The position numbers were made by a program, and so were the translations under genes. 52,623 nucleotides of DNA from JAYEJW01 sp034716535. Its GTDB lineage: Bacteria; Pseudomonadota; Gammaproteobacteria; Chromatiales; Chromatiaceae. The notes beneath the pieces are model-generated. The model was given only the letters and a program-made list of their open reading frames with translations. It ran no database searches and was not told where the DNA came from. Shown in pieces: positions 8,538-16,523 of this stretch. Location of the stretch: NCBI GenBank assembly GCA_034716535.1, contig JAYEJW010000614.1, forward strand, positions 1-52,623, read 5' to 3'. Within the stretch, counting starts at the first letter, position 1. Each line of letters begins with the position of its first letter.

Positions 8538-10265
8538 ATGTTGGGAACCAGCGCGCCTGTTGAGGGAGGTTTTGCCGTCTCCGATCTGCTCGTCGACGAA
8601 GAGAGCGCCGAGGAGCTGCGCAAGGCCTCTTTGTCCTACCCCTCCCTGACCCTGACGAAGCGTCAGCTCTGCGATGTCGAGCTGCTGATCAACGGCGGTT
8701 TCTCCCCTCTACGGGGATTCATGGATCGGGCCACCTATGATTCCGTGGTCGAGGGGTGCCGCCTGCCGGACGGCTCTCTGTGGCCCATGCCTGTGGTCCT
8801 GGACGTCGACACCGCCTTTGCCGGGAAGCTGGAGCCGGGGCAGAAGATCGCACTGCGGGACCCCGAGGGCTTCATGCCCGCCGCGCTCAGGGTGAAGGAG
8901 GTGTGGCAGGCGGACAAAGGGCGTGAGGCCGACCAGGTCTACGGTATTGCGTCACCGGGCCACCCGGGCGTGCGCTACCTCATGGAGCGGGTGAAATCCC
9001 ACTACGTGGCGGGCAGGCTGGAGGGGATTCAGCTTCCGGCACATCACGAGTTCGAAAACCTCTGGGATACGCCGGAAGAATTGCGCCACCTGTTCCGCAA
9101 GATGGGGTGGCGGCGCGTGATCGCATTCCACTCGACCGACGCCATGCACAAGCTCCACCGCCAGCTGATCATCGAAGCGGCGAAGCGGTACCAGGCCCAT
9201 GTCCTCATCCACCCCGCAGTAGGCGAGACGAAGCCGGGGGACCTCCATCACTATGCGCGTGTGCACTGCTACAAGGCCATTCAGCGTCATCTCCCCCACG
9301 GGATGACCGCCCTGTCTCTGCTTCCGCTTGCAATGCGCATGGCCGGTCCGAGGGAGGCGCTCTGGCACGCGATCATCAACCGTAACTTCGGTTGCACCCA
9401 TTTTCTGATCGGCCCGGACCACGCGTCACCGCCTCGGAACGGCGGCGAGGAGCCCTACGCCAAGTACGAGGCGCAGGAGTTTGTGAAGGGGTTTGCAGAC
9501 GAGATCGGCATCGAGATCATCGAGCAGCCCGAATACCGCTACGTCCCGACCCGCCGTACCTTCCTGCCCGATACCGAGATCCTTTCCGGGGCGTTGGAGA
9601 GCCTGGCCATCGGTAAGGGCGAGCTCAAGACCCTGCTCATTCAGAACCGGGAGATACCCGAGTGGTTCAGCTATCCGGAGGTACTTGAGCAGCTGCGCAA
9701 GGTCTGCCCGCCGCACAGTCGCCAGGGTATAACGCTGTTCTTTACGGGGCTGTCCGGTTCTGGCAAATCCACCCTGGCAAACATCATCTTCGCCAAGCTG
9801 ATCGAGGCCGGGGGTCGGCCCGTCTCGCTCTTGGACGGGGACATCGTACGCCAGAATCTTTCCAGTGAGCTCGGCTTCTCCAAGGCCCACCGGGACCTGA
9901 ACATCCGACGCATCGGCTTCGTTGCGAGCGAAATCACCAAGAATGGCGGTGTTGCGATCTGTGCCCCCATCGCCCCCTATCGGGAGACGCGGCGCGCGGT
10001 GCGCGACCTCATCGAACAACACGGAGCCTTCATCGAGGTCCATGTATCGACCCCGCTGGAGGTCTGTGAGGCCCGCGATCGCAAGGGACTCTATGCCAAG
10101 GCGCGCAAGGGCATCATTCCGGAGTTCACCGGGATCAGCGACCCCTACGAGGTACCGGCCAGGCCCGAGTTGAGTATCGACACCAGCGTGCTTTCGCCCA
10201 CCGAGGCCGCCCAGGAGGTCCTGCTGTATCTGTTAAAGGAGGGCTATCTCGACGAGGAGGGGTGA
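8538..10265 (+). CDS. Bifunctional sulfate adenylyltransferase-like/adenylylsulfate kinase
   Basis: A two-domain protein of 575 residues: an N-terminal PUA-like plus ATP-sulfurylase domain (about 1-390) and a C-terminal APS kinase (about 395-575). The kinase domain looks intact: P-loop GLSGSGKST at 404-412, then DGDIVRQNLSSELGFSK, the FxxxHRDxNIRRIGF region and ICAPIAPYR. The sulfurylase domain is odd. The expected QxRNPxHxxH motif reads HSTDAMHKLH (198-207), keeping only the two histidines, and the GRDHAG motif reads GPDHAS (292-297). Fold-level features such as MRMAGPREALWHAIINRN are kept. The ATG at 8538 was chosen because upstream residues have no family match; an open frame extends to 8457. 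The APS kinase assignment is firm, but sulfurylase activity should not be assumed. Confidence 0.88.
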   Translation: MLGTSAPVEGGFAVSDLLVDEESAEELRKASLSYPSLTLTKRQLCDVELLINGGFSPLRGFMDRATYDSVVEGCRLPDGSLWPMPVVLDVDTAFAGKLEPGQKIALRDPEGFMPAALRVKEVWQADKGREADQVYGIASPGHPGVRYLMERVKSHYVAGRLEGIQLPAHHEFENLWDTPEELRHLFRKMGWRRVIAFHSTDAMHKLHRQLIIEAAKRYQAHVLIHPAVGETKPGDLHHYARVHCYKAIQRHLPHGMTALSLLPLAMRMAGPREALWHAIINRNFGCTHFLIGPDHASPPRNGGEEPYAKYEAQEFVKGFADEIGIEIIEQPEYRYVPTRRTFLPDTEILSGALESLAIGKGELKTLLIQNREIPEWFSYPEVLEQLRKVCPPHSRQGITLFFTGLSGSGKSTLANIIFAKLIEAGGRPVSLLDGDIVRQNLSSELGFSKAHRDLNIRRIGFVASEITKNGGVAICAPIAPYRETRRAVRDLIEQHGAFIEVHVSTPLEVCEARDRKGLYAKARKGIIPEFTGISDPYEVPARPELSIDTSVLSPTEAAQEVLLYLLKEGYLDEEG

Positions 10266-10422
10266 GCCGCGACCGTTGGTCCAGTGAACCAGCGCAGCGC
10301 GGAGAACGACTCGCAGGGATGCCGAGGCGTTGGGCGAATCCCCCCAGCGTCGGCTCGCAGTCGGTAATGCGTTCAGGCATCAATCCCTTGATGACGATTC
10401 CACTGAAGCGGGGTAACTCCAC

Positions 10423-10683
10423 TCAGTAGTAACGACGACGATAGTAACGTCTGTCGTCATAGCGTCTGCGGTAGCTCTCGGTGGCAAGAGCCGACCCGGC
10501 GGCTGCACCCAGCCCACCGCCGATGACGGCACCGGTTTGGCCGCCGACCTCGGAACCGACGTAGGCACCGAGAGCACCCCCTGCACCGCTTCCCACGGCG
10601 GCACGAGTGGTGTACCGATCGGTGCAGCCGTAGCTTGTGATCACCAGCAGTGCCAGGGACAATGCGCCAAGGTATCTTGCCAT
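10423..10683 (-). CDS. Glycine-zipper outer-membrane-type small protein
   Basis: An 86-residue exported protein. The ATG at 10683 follows a good AGGAG site. An N-terminal hydrophobic stretch (about residues 5-18) ends at a cysteine in the SYGC context, which is lipobox-like though not canonical. A glycine-zipper segment follows, with GxxxG repeats from GSGAGGALG through GAVIGGGLGAAAGSA, of the kind that packs in membranes (the SlyB/Rcp family pattern). The C-terminus is extremely basic and aromatic, ending RRRYY. The frame continues open upstream to 10821, but that region has no signal peptide logic. The precise function is unknown. It is transcribed in the same direction as the His-rich gene 135 bases upstream. 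Confidence 0.75.
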   Translation of the reverse strand: MARYLGALSLALLVITSYGCTDRYTTRAAVGSGAGGALGAYVGSEVGGQTGAVIGGGLGAAAGSALATESYRRRYDDRRYYRRRYY

Positions 10684-10817
10684 TGTGAGTCTCCTGTCTT
10701 CTCCGAATCCGCTTTGACGGCATGAGCCGAGCCTGCTGGGTCGTCCTTGGCCCCGAGAGTGCTCAGACCTAATAGCGCCAGCGGACGGACCTAGCGGTCG
10801 AGCTGTCATCGTCGTGG

Positions 10818-11165
10818 TCATATCCGCTCTCCGTAGTGGCGGTGATGGGTGCGATGACCGTGCCGATTATGGTGGCTCCAATAGCCGTGTCGATCCTGAT
10901 ACTCGCGATAGCCATGGCGGTCACGATAGCTCAGATGGCCGTGCCGGTCGTGGTGGCTTCGATAGCCGTGCCGATCGTGGTGGCTCCAATCGCCCCGTCG
11001 ATCGTGACGGCCCTGATAGTAGTGGTGGTCATGACTGCGCTCCACATGGCCGTACCCTGCGCCTCGCTCGTAGCCGCGTCCCCCCGCTTCGGCCTGGGGG
11101 GCGGTGAGCACGGACGCCGCTGTAAGGGTGAGCACCAAGCCCACGATCGCTGTCTTCTTGCGCAT
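10818..11165 (-). CDS. Secreted histidine-rich tandem-repeat protein
   Basis: A 115-residue protein with a clear Sec signal peptide (MRKK, then a hydrophobic core, cleavage probably after AEA at residue 27). The mature part is dominated by His, Arg, Tyr, Gly and Asp and contains about five and a half 9-residue repeats of the type xSHHDRHGY (residues 60-112). Such composition suggests metal binding (Zn, Cu or Ni) in the periplasm, but no named family was recognised. The ATG at 11165 is preceded by GGAAAGGT. It has the same orientation as the glycine-zipper gene, and the two may form a small envelope unit. Confidence 0.7.
   Translation of the reverse strand: MRKKTAIVGLVLTLTAASVLTAPQAEAGGRGYERGAGYGHVERSHDHHYYQGRHDRRGDWSHHDRHGYRSHHDRHGHLSYRDRHGYREYQDRHGYWSHHNRHGHRTHHRHYGERI
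10830..10988 (-). repeat. 27-bp coding tandem repeats (9-residue units)
   Basis: Consecutive 27-base units encode W/R/L-S/E-H/Y-H/R/Q-D/N-R-H-G-Y/H. Units start at residues 60, 69, 78, 87 and 96 of the His-rich protein, with a degraded unit at 105-112. The DNA shows the same period: GTGCCGATCGTGGTGGCT-like strings recur. The units vary at wobble and first positions, so the array is not a recent amplification. It is not a CRISPR array, since there are no unique spacers. Confidence 0.85.
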
Positions 11166-11568
11166 GGTGACCTTTCCTGTTCGATCTCGGCGTATTGCCT
11201 GCCTTCGGGATCCATACTACGCGCCGCTCGCTGAACGAAGGCTGAACGGGGAAAAAACGGTCGCCGAGGTGCAAACCTGGTGCTCAGGGGGCGCGCTTGG
11301 AAACGAATTGCGGGAACGACCAAGCCAGCGCTTGCTTCTGCGGTTGACGTCGGGAGCCTTGGAGAGGGACGCATCGCTCCCGATGCGCGGGGGTTTTCCG
11401 GTCTGCCGGATCAGAACGCCGCAAACGATATCACCAGAGTATGTTCCGCCATTCCCAACGCTACCTGCTCGCCGGGAAGGATCGGTTTCACGACCCCGGG
11501 GCTTCGATCCCGCGGGGAAGCGAGGGGTACCGAACAGGGCGAAGGCACGGCTTCGAGCGACACGCCGA
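11166..11568. other. Gene-free 403-bp stretch
   Basis: No convincing coding region on either strand; the open frames here lack starts with ribosome sites and have no recognisable products. A perfect 7-bp hairpin (CGCATCG at 11370-11376 with CGATGCG at 11381-11387) is followed on the plus strand by CGGGGGTTTT. On the minus strand it would lie about 180 bases beyond the protease stop but without a U-tract. The promoter of the His-rich gene must lie in the lower-numbered end of this stretch. Confidence 0.5.
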
Positions 11569-12945
11569 TTAGCGCCGAGAGAGCACGATGAGCCGGCTAC
11601 CGCGCTGGATCCTCACGCTGAACAGTCCACGGGACCCCCTCATCACGGAGCGTAACTCCTGCAGGTTGCGCACGCGTTCGCGGTTGACCTCCAACAGCAG
11701 GTCGCCATCCCTGAGGCCCGCGGTCCACGCAGGGCTGTCTTTCCGGACGGGACCCACAGCCACCGCCAGCAGACGTCCTCGCGCAGAGTCCTTCGCGAGG
11801 TCGCCCAGCAGGGCACCGGCGAGGCTCGCGGAAATGCCTGCGCCGTCGACGAACCCTTCATAAGGGTCGGCCACCTTTCCGCGGAGGATCCTGGGCTCGC
11901 CGTCGCGGATTAGGTCGAGCTCCACCTCGGTACCCACGCGCATCAGGCCAATCCGATTTCGCAGATCCGCCGCCCGCTTCACAGCCCGACCGTTGACCTG
12001 TGTGATCACGTCACCGGGCTTGAGGCCCGCCTCGGCCGCGGCGGAACCGGGCTCGATGCTGGAGATTACCGCGCCCTGGCGTGCGTCGACCTTAAGTGCC
12101 AGAGCGAGCTCAGGCGTCAGGTTCTGGGCGCTGAGACCGAAGAGCCCACGGCGCACCTCGCCGTGCTCCATGATCTGCTCCACGACGGTGCGGACCATGT
12201 TCACGGGTATCGCAAACCCGATGCCGATGTTGCCGCCGCCGGGTGCCAGGATAGCGGTGTTGATTCCCACGAGTCGTCCGCGCAGGTCAACCAACGGACC
12301 GCCGGAGTTGCCCGGGTTGATGGAGGCGTCGGTCTGGATGAAGTTCTCGAAGCCCTCGATACCCAGCCCACTGCGGCCCAGGGCGCTGACGATGCCTGAG
12401 GTGACTGTCTGGCTGAGCCCGAACGGACTGCCGATGGCGACCACGAAGTCACCGACGCGCAGACTCTCGGAGTCCGCCATTTCGACGGCCGTAAGACCCT
12501 CGGCCGGGATGCGCAGAACCGCGATGTCCGTTTCGGAATCCGAGCCCACGAGCTCGGCCCTCAGCTCGCGCCCGTCATGGAGCCTCACCTCGATCTCGTC
12601 CGCTTTGTGGACCACGTGATGGTTGGTCAGCACCAAGCCCTCGTTCGCCTCCATGATCACCCCGGACCCGAGGCTTTGGTTCTCCCGGCCCCTCCGCTCG
12701 CGGGGAACGTCGAAAAAGAAGCGGAAGAAGGGGTCGCTGAGCAAGGGATGATCTTTCGCTTCGATCTGGGTGACGGTGGAGATATTCACCACGGCCGGGG
12801 TTGTGCGCTCCAGCATCGGGGCCAGACTGGGCAAAGGCTCACCATCCACGGCGGCCGGCAAGCTAGCATCCGCCTGACCCGGAAGACCGAATGCGAGAAG
12901 AAGAACGCATAGGGCCGGGAATCGAAGGGGCGGGTGTCGCGTCAT
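11569..12945 (-). CDS. Periplasmic serine endoprotease, DegP/DegQ (Do) family
   Basis: A 458-residue Do-type protease and chaperone for envelope protein quality control. It has a signal peptide (about residues 1-27, hydrophobic LCVLLLAFGL, cleavage near ADA), a trypsin-like domain with catalytic H110 (TNHHVV), D140 (ETDIAV) and S214 (GNSGGPL), and two C-terminal PDZ domains (about 265-350 and 370-455). Length and layout fit DegQ/MucD rather than single-PDZ DegS. The start was set at the ATG at 12945 because it begins the signal peptide; the frame is open 76 codons further upstream without similarity. It lies 285 bases downstream of hsp20 on the same strand, a plausible stress-response neighbourhood. 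The DegP/DegQ/MucD subtype is not resolved. Confidence 0.93.
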   Translation of the reverse strand: MTRHPPLRFPALCVLLLAFGLPGQADASLPAAVDGEPLPSLAPMLERTTPAVVNISTVTQIEAKDHPLLSDPFFRFFFDVPRERRGRENQSLGSGVIMEANEGLVLTNHHVVHKADEIEVRLHDGRELRAELVGSDSETDIAVLRIPAEGLTAVEMADSESLRVGDFVVAIGSPFGLSQTVTSGIVSALGRSGLGIEGFENFIQTDASINPGNSGGPLVDLRGRLVGINTAILAPGGGNIGIGFAIPVNMVRTVVEQIMEHGEVRRGLFGLSAQNLTPELALALKVDARQGAVISSIEPGSAAAEAGLKPGDVITQVNGRAVKRAADLRNRIGLMRVGTEVELDLIRDGEPRILRGKVADPYEGFVDGAGISASLAGALLGDLAKDSARGRLLAVAVGPVRKDSPAWTAGLRDGDLLLEVNRERVRNLQELRSVMRGSRGLFSVRIQRGSRLIVLSRR

Positions 12946-13230
12946 GTTCTGTCTTGGGAGTAACGGCAGTTGCGGGCGCAGATCCAATCCGTGCCTCGTC
13001 GTGCCCATCCACAACCGCTCTATGGGCGTGACGATACGTGATAGGCGATTGGTGCGCAAACCGTCGCGCACCCCGTTATCAAGACGCTCCAAGCTACGGT
13101 TTGTTCCGTGAATCCTAATGCGACAGGAAGGCCGAGCCCTGTCCCTATGGCGAGCGCGTCCAGGTTCGCACAAGAGGCGAAGCCCAGACGCGAAAAAGGC
13201 CGGGCTTGCGCCCGGCCTCTGGTTCCGCGT

Positions 13231-13695
13231 TTAGGCGGCTTTCTCAGCCTTACCCTCGATGTAATGGCCGCCCTCGGTACGGATCTCGATCTGGCGAGGC
13301 TTCATGGCCTCCGGGATCTCGCGTACCAAGTCGACGTGAAGCAGGCCATCCTCGAGTCGCGCGTCCACCACCTTCACGTAGTCGGCCAGCTGGAACTGGC
13401 GTTCGAAGTTGCGGGTGGCGATTCCGCGGTAGAGGAAACGGCGATCCTTGTCCTTCTCCTCCTCCTTGCGAGAGCCGGACACGGTCAGGATGCTCTCCTT
13501 GACATGGATGTCCAGATCCTTCTCAGCGAACCCGGCGACCGCCATGGAGATGCAGTAGTTGTCTTGGCCGGTCACCTCGATGTTGTAGGGCGGATAGCCG
13601 CCGGCCTCGGAGCGGTAGGCGGACTCCAGGGCGGAGGCCAGCCGATCGAAGCCGATTGCGGAGCGGAACAGGGGCGTGAAGTCGATAGTCGTCAT
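13231..13695 (-). CDS. Small heat-shock protein, Hsp20/IbpA family
   Basis: A 154-residue alpha-crystallin-domain chaperone of the IbpA/HspA class that holds unfolding proteins in the cytoplasm. The N-terminus MTTIDFTPLFRSAIGFDRL is typical of bacterial class A Hsp20. The crystallin domain spans about residues 32-130, with PPYNIEVTG, the AVAGFxEKDLDI region, GIATRNFERQF and LEDGLLHVDL. The short C-terminal tail contains PRQIEI, the I-x-I anchor. The ATG at 13695 has GGAGG eight bases upstream, better than the ATG at 13701. It is divergent from hoxF and preceded by a heat-shock-type promoter. Confidence 0.94.
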   Translation of the reverse strand: MTTIDFTPLFRSAIGFDRLASALESAYRSEAGGYPPYNIEVTGQDNYCISMAVAGFAEKDLDIHVKESILTVSGSRKEEEKDKDRRFLYRGIATRNFERQFQLADYVKVVDARLEDGLLHVDLVREIPEAMKPRQIEIRTEGGHYIEGKAEKAA

Positions 13696-13785
13696 GGTCA
13701 TATCCTCCAAACGAGCAATATTGACAGGGTGCGTTCTTAACGAACCGCGTTGCTACGGGCCTCGTCGAGCGCCCGTGTTATGTAA

Positions 13786-13812
13786 AGTATAGGCGATCGT
13801 CCGGGTTTCAAG
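13786..13812 (-). promoter_or_regulatory. Sigma-32-like heat-shock promoter for hsp20
   Basis: On the minus strand CTTGAAA (13806-13812) matches the sigma-32 -35 consensus exactly. Twelve bases later comes CCTATACT (13786-13793), a partial match to the CCCCATNT -10 element that also contains TATACT, acceptable to sigma-70. It lies about 95 bases upstream of the hsp20 ATG. Position and downstream gene make a heat-shock promoter likely; the -10 element is imperfect. Confidence 0.6.
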
Positions 13813-13948
13813 TGGGCTTGGCTAGGGATTGAAGAACGGATGGTTTTGCATAGATAAGAATATGTGAAAATAACAACAGAAACATCGAGGTAAGAATTTG
13901 CGAAGTTGGTTCTGTTTTTGAGCCCTACGTGCTGTTTTTTTTCGGTGG

Positions 13949-13962
13949 GGTGATATCATTGC
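13949..13962 (+). promoter_or_regulatory. Possible sigma-54-type -24/-12 element before hoxF
   Basis: GG (13949-13950), ten bases, then GC (13961-13962) within TGGGGTGATATCATTGCAC. This has the sigma-54 spacing and the -12 TTGCA, but the -24 part lacks the CAC of TGGCAC. It lies about 30 bases before the hoxF ATG. Soluble hydrogenase operons in Ralstonia are sigma-54/HoxA controlled, which makes the match worth noting. No hoxA-like regulator is in the window. Confidence 0.3.
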
Positions 13963-13992
13963 ACCCTCCACGAAGGCACGAGGCCATCCCTG

Positions 13993-15795
13993 ATGTCTGT
14001 TCCATCGACCGATCAGGTGGCCGGGTTCGTCGCTGAGTCGCTGCAGCAGCGCGGCAGGAATCCGGAGCACCTCCTCCAACACCTCATCGCGGTTCAACAC
14101 CGGTACTCCTTTGTTCCCGACGTAGCCGTCCGACTCCTGGTCGGCGACCTTGGGGTCACACACTCCCAAGTGCGGGCCGCTATCGACTTCTATGCCTTTC
14201 TGCACGAGAGGTCCCGTGGCGATTTCGACATCCTGTTCAGCGACAACATTACCGACCGCATGCTCGGAAACCGGCGCTTGATGAAGCTGCTGTGCGAGCG
14301 GCTGGGGGTCGCGCCGAGTGAAACCCGCGCCGACGGGCGGGTGACGGTGGATCTCACTTCCTGCACCGGCATGTGCGATCAGGCACCTGCGATCCTTGTG
14401 AACGGCATCAGCGTCACGAATCTGGATGCGCGTCGCGTGGACCGGATCGCCGATCTGGTCGAAGCGGATACACCGCTGGAGCACTGGCCTGGAGAGTTTT
14501 TCGTCGTAGAAGACAATGTCGTCCAGCCCGGTCCCTTATTGAGCAGTTCGAGCACCGGTGGGGTCGGATTGCATGCGCTCGTGGAGAAGGGACCGGACGC
14601 CGCCCTGGCGGAGATCGAGCGATCGGGCCTGCGGGGACGCGGCGGCGCAGGCTTCACGACGGCATTGAAGTGGAAGTTCTGCCGCGGAGCAGACGGCAAC
14701 GAGCGCTACGTGGTCTGCAACGCGGACGAAGGCGAGCCCGGCACCTTCAAGGACCGGGTGTTGCTGAATTCGTATGCGGACCTGGTGTTCGAGGGCATGA
14801 CCATCTGTGCCGGAATCATCGGTGCCGGAAAGGGGTTCCTCTACCTGCGCGGCGAGTACCGCTACATGCTCGATCACCTCGAGTCCGTCCTGGCCAGACG
14901 GCGAGCGAACGGGCTGCTCGGCACGGGCATCCTGGGCGCGGAGGGCTTCGACTTCGACATCGAGATCCACCTCGGCGCCGGGGCCTACATCTGTGGTGAG
15001 GAATCGGCGCTGATCGAGTCCCTCGAGGGCAAGCGTGGCATCCCGCGCAAGCGTCCGCCGTTTCCCGTCACCAGCGGCTACCTGGGCCAGCCGACGGTGG
15101 TGAACAATGTGGAGACTCTGCTCGCCGCCGCGCGGATCCTCGAATGGGGCGGCGACTGGTTTCGTGGTGCGGGCACCGACCATTCGCCCGGAAGCAAGAT
15201 TCTCAGCGTGAGCGGTGACGTGGCTCGGCCGGGCATCTACGAGTACCCCTGCGGTACGCCGGTGGACCAGGTCCTAGCGGACTGCGGGGCCGAGCACACG
15301 CAAGCGGTGCAGATATCGGGCGCGGCAGGAACCACACTGGGTCCTCGGGAATTCGACCGCATCCTTGCATTCGAGGACGTGATCACCGCCGGTTCCTTCA
15401 TGGTCTTCGACCACAACCGGGACATGCTGGACATGGTGCGCAACTTCGCGCACTTCTTCGTGCACGAGAGTTGCGGGTTTTGTACGCCCTGCCGCGTCGG
15501 CGGGGGTCTACTCAGGAATCTCGTGGAGAAGGTGGCGGCCGGCCAAGCCTCCGCGTACGACCTGGGCGAGATGCGCCATATCGGCGGTGTGATGAAATCG
15601 GCCAGCCATTGTGGCCTCGGGACGACGGCGCCGAATCATGTGCTCGATACCCTGGACAAGTTCCCCGAGATCTACCAGCGCAGGCTTCGTACCTCGGAAT
15701 ACACGCCCTCTTTCGACCTAGACGCCGCCTTGTCCGAGGCGCGGGCCATCACGGGGCGGGACGACGCCGGGGCGCATTTGGAGGTGGACGCGTGA
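13993..15795 (+). CDS. hoxF: NAD-reducing [NiFe]-hydrogenase diaphorase subunit HoxF
   Basis: A 600-residue flavoprotein subunit that passes electrons from the hydrogenase module to NAD+. The N-terminal part (about 1-185) is a NuoE-like thioredoxin-fold domain carrying only one cysteine pair (SCTGMCDQ, in the 130s); the first pair of classical NuoE is missing, as in Ralstonia-type HoxF. The rest is NuoF-like: NADH/FMN site GLRGRGGAGF and NADEGEPGTFKDR, GAGAYICGEESAL, then the 4Fe-4S ligands SCGFCTPCR and ASHCGLG near the C-terminus. The ATG at 13993 starts the operon. The stop overlaps the hoxU GTG by 4 bases (GTGA). There is no separate hoxE. Confidence 0.96.
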   Translation: MSVPSTDQVAGFVAESLQQRGRNPEHLLQHLIAVQHRYSFVPDVAVRLLVGDLGVTHSQVRAAIDFYAFLHERSRGDFDILFSDNITDRMLGNRRLMKLLCERLGVAPSETRADGRVTVDLTSCTGMCDQAPAILVNGISVTNLDARRVDRIADLVEADTPLEHWPGEFFVVEDNVVQPGPLLSSSSTGGVGLHALVEKGPDAALAEIERSGLRGRGGAGFTTALKWKFCRGADGNERYVVCNADEGEPGTFKDRVLLNSYADLVFEGMTICAGIIGAGKGFLYLRGEYRYMLDHLESVLARRRANGLLGTGILGAEGFDFDIEIHLGAGAYICGEESALIESLEGKRGIPRKRPPFPVTSGYLGQPTVVNNVETLLAAARILEWGGDWFRGAGTDHSPGSKILSVSGDVARPGIYEYPCGTPVDQVLADCGAEHTQAVQISGAAGTTLGPREFDRILAFEDVITAGSFMVFDHNRDMLDMVRNFAHFFVHESCGFCTPCRVGGGLLRNLVEKVAAGQASAYDLGEMRHIGGVMKSASHCGLGTTAPNHVLDTLDKFPEIYQRRLRTSEYTPSFDLDAALSEARAITGRDDAGAHLEVDA

Positions 15796-16520
15796 ACACG
15801 GACATCCAGAAAAGGTTCCAGCTCGACGGGAAGGAAATCCCCTTCACCCAGGGCCAGACCATCATGGACGCGGCCCTGGCCGCCGGAGAGTACATCCCCC
15901 ACCTGTGCCACAACCCGGAATTCACCCCCCACGGTAGCTGTCGTGTGTGTGTTGTGGGAGTCAACGGGCGGCAGGTCTCTGCCTGCACCGCGCACGCGGC
16001 GGACGGCATGGAGGTCGACAACAGCTCGGAGGAGATCCAGGGCACGCGCCGGGCCCTCCTGCAGATGTTGTTCGTGGAGGGTAACCATGTCTGCCCTGGC
16101 TGCGAGAAGAGCGGCGCCTGCCAGCTTCAGGCCGTGGCCTATTACACGGGCATGCTGGCCCCGCACTTCACCCACTTTTTTCCGCAGCGCGAGCTGGACG
16201 CCTCCCACCCGGACTTTATCATCGATTTCAATCGCTGCATTCTCTGTGAGCTCTGCGTGCGTGCCAGCCGAGACGTGGACGACAAGCGGGTCTTCGCGAT
16301 CAGCGGTCGGGGACTGCAAAGCCACCTGGTCGTCGACTCCCCCACGGGGAAGCTGGGGGACAGCAGTTTCGCGGCTAGAGACAAGGCGGCCCAGGTCTGC
16401 CCCGTGGGCGCCATCCTCCCCAAGCACAAGGGGTACGAGGTACCGATCGGAGACCGCCTCTACGACCGTGAGCCCATCAGCCTGGTGGGCGACGTCGCCG
16501 CCAACGAGCAGGAGGGCTGA
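15792..16520 (+). CDS. hoxU: NAD-reducing hydrogenase diaphorase subunit HoxU
   Basis: A 242-residue electron-transfer subunit related to the N-terminus of NuoG, linking HoxF to HoxY. Visible cluster ligands are the 2Fe-2S set C-x11-C-x2-C-x13-C beginning at LCHNPEF, the His-Cys 4Fe-4S site NHVCPGCEKSGAC, and the paired 4Fe-4S motifs CILCELCVRA with the later VCPVGAI. The GTG start at 15792 overlaps the hoxF stop (GTGA) and begins VNTDIQKRFQLDGKEI. The longer frame upstream is an alternate frame of hoxF. The gap to hoxY is three bases. Confidence 0.95.
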   Translation: MNTDIQKRFQLDGKEIPFTQGQTIMDAALAAGEYIPHLCHNPEFTPHGSCRVCVVGVNGRQVSACTAHAADGMEVDNSSEEIQGTRRALLQMLFVEGNHVCPGCEKSGACQLQAVAYYTGMLAPHFTHFFPQRELDASHPDFIIDFNRCILCELCVRASRDVDDKRVFAISGRGLQSHLVVDSPTGKLGDSSFAARDKAAQVCPVGAILPKHKGYEVPIGDRLYDREPISLVGDVAANEQEG

Positions 16521-16523
16521 GCC

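Noticed and set aside
10830..10988. CRISPR-like regular repeats
   Set aside because: The 27-base units are contiguous without spacers and encode a 9-residue protein repeat.
11370..11397. Rho-independent terminator of the Deg-type protease gene
   Set aside because: The hairpin is good, but the T-run is on the strand opposite to the gene and it lies 180 bases past the stop.
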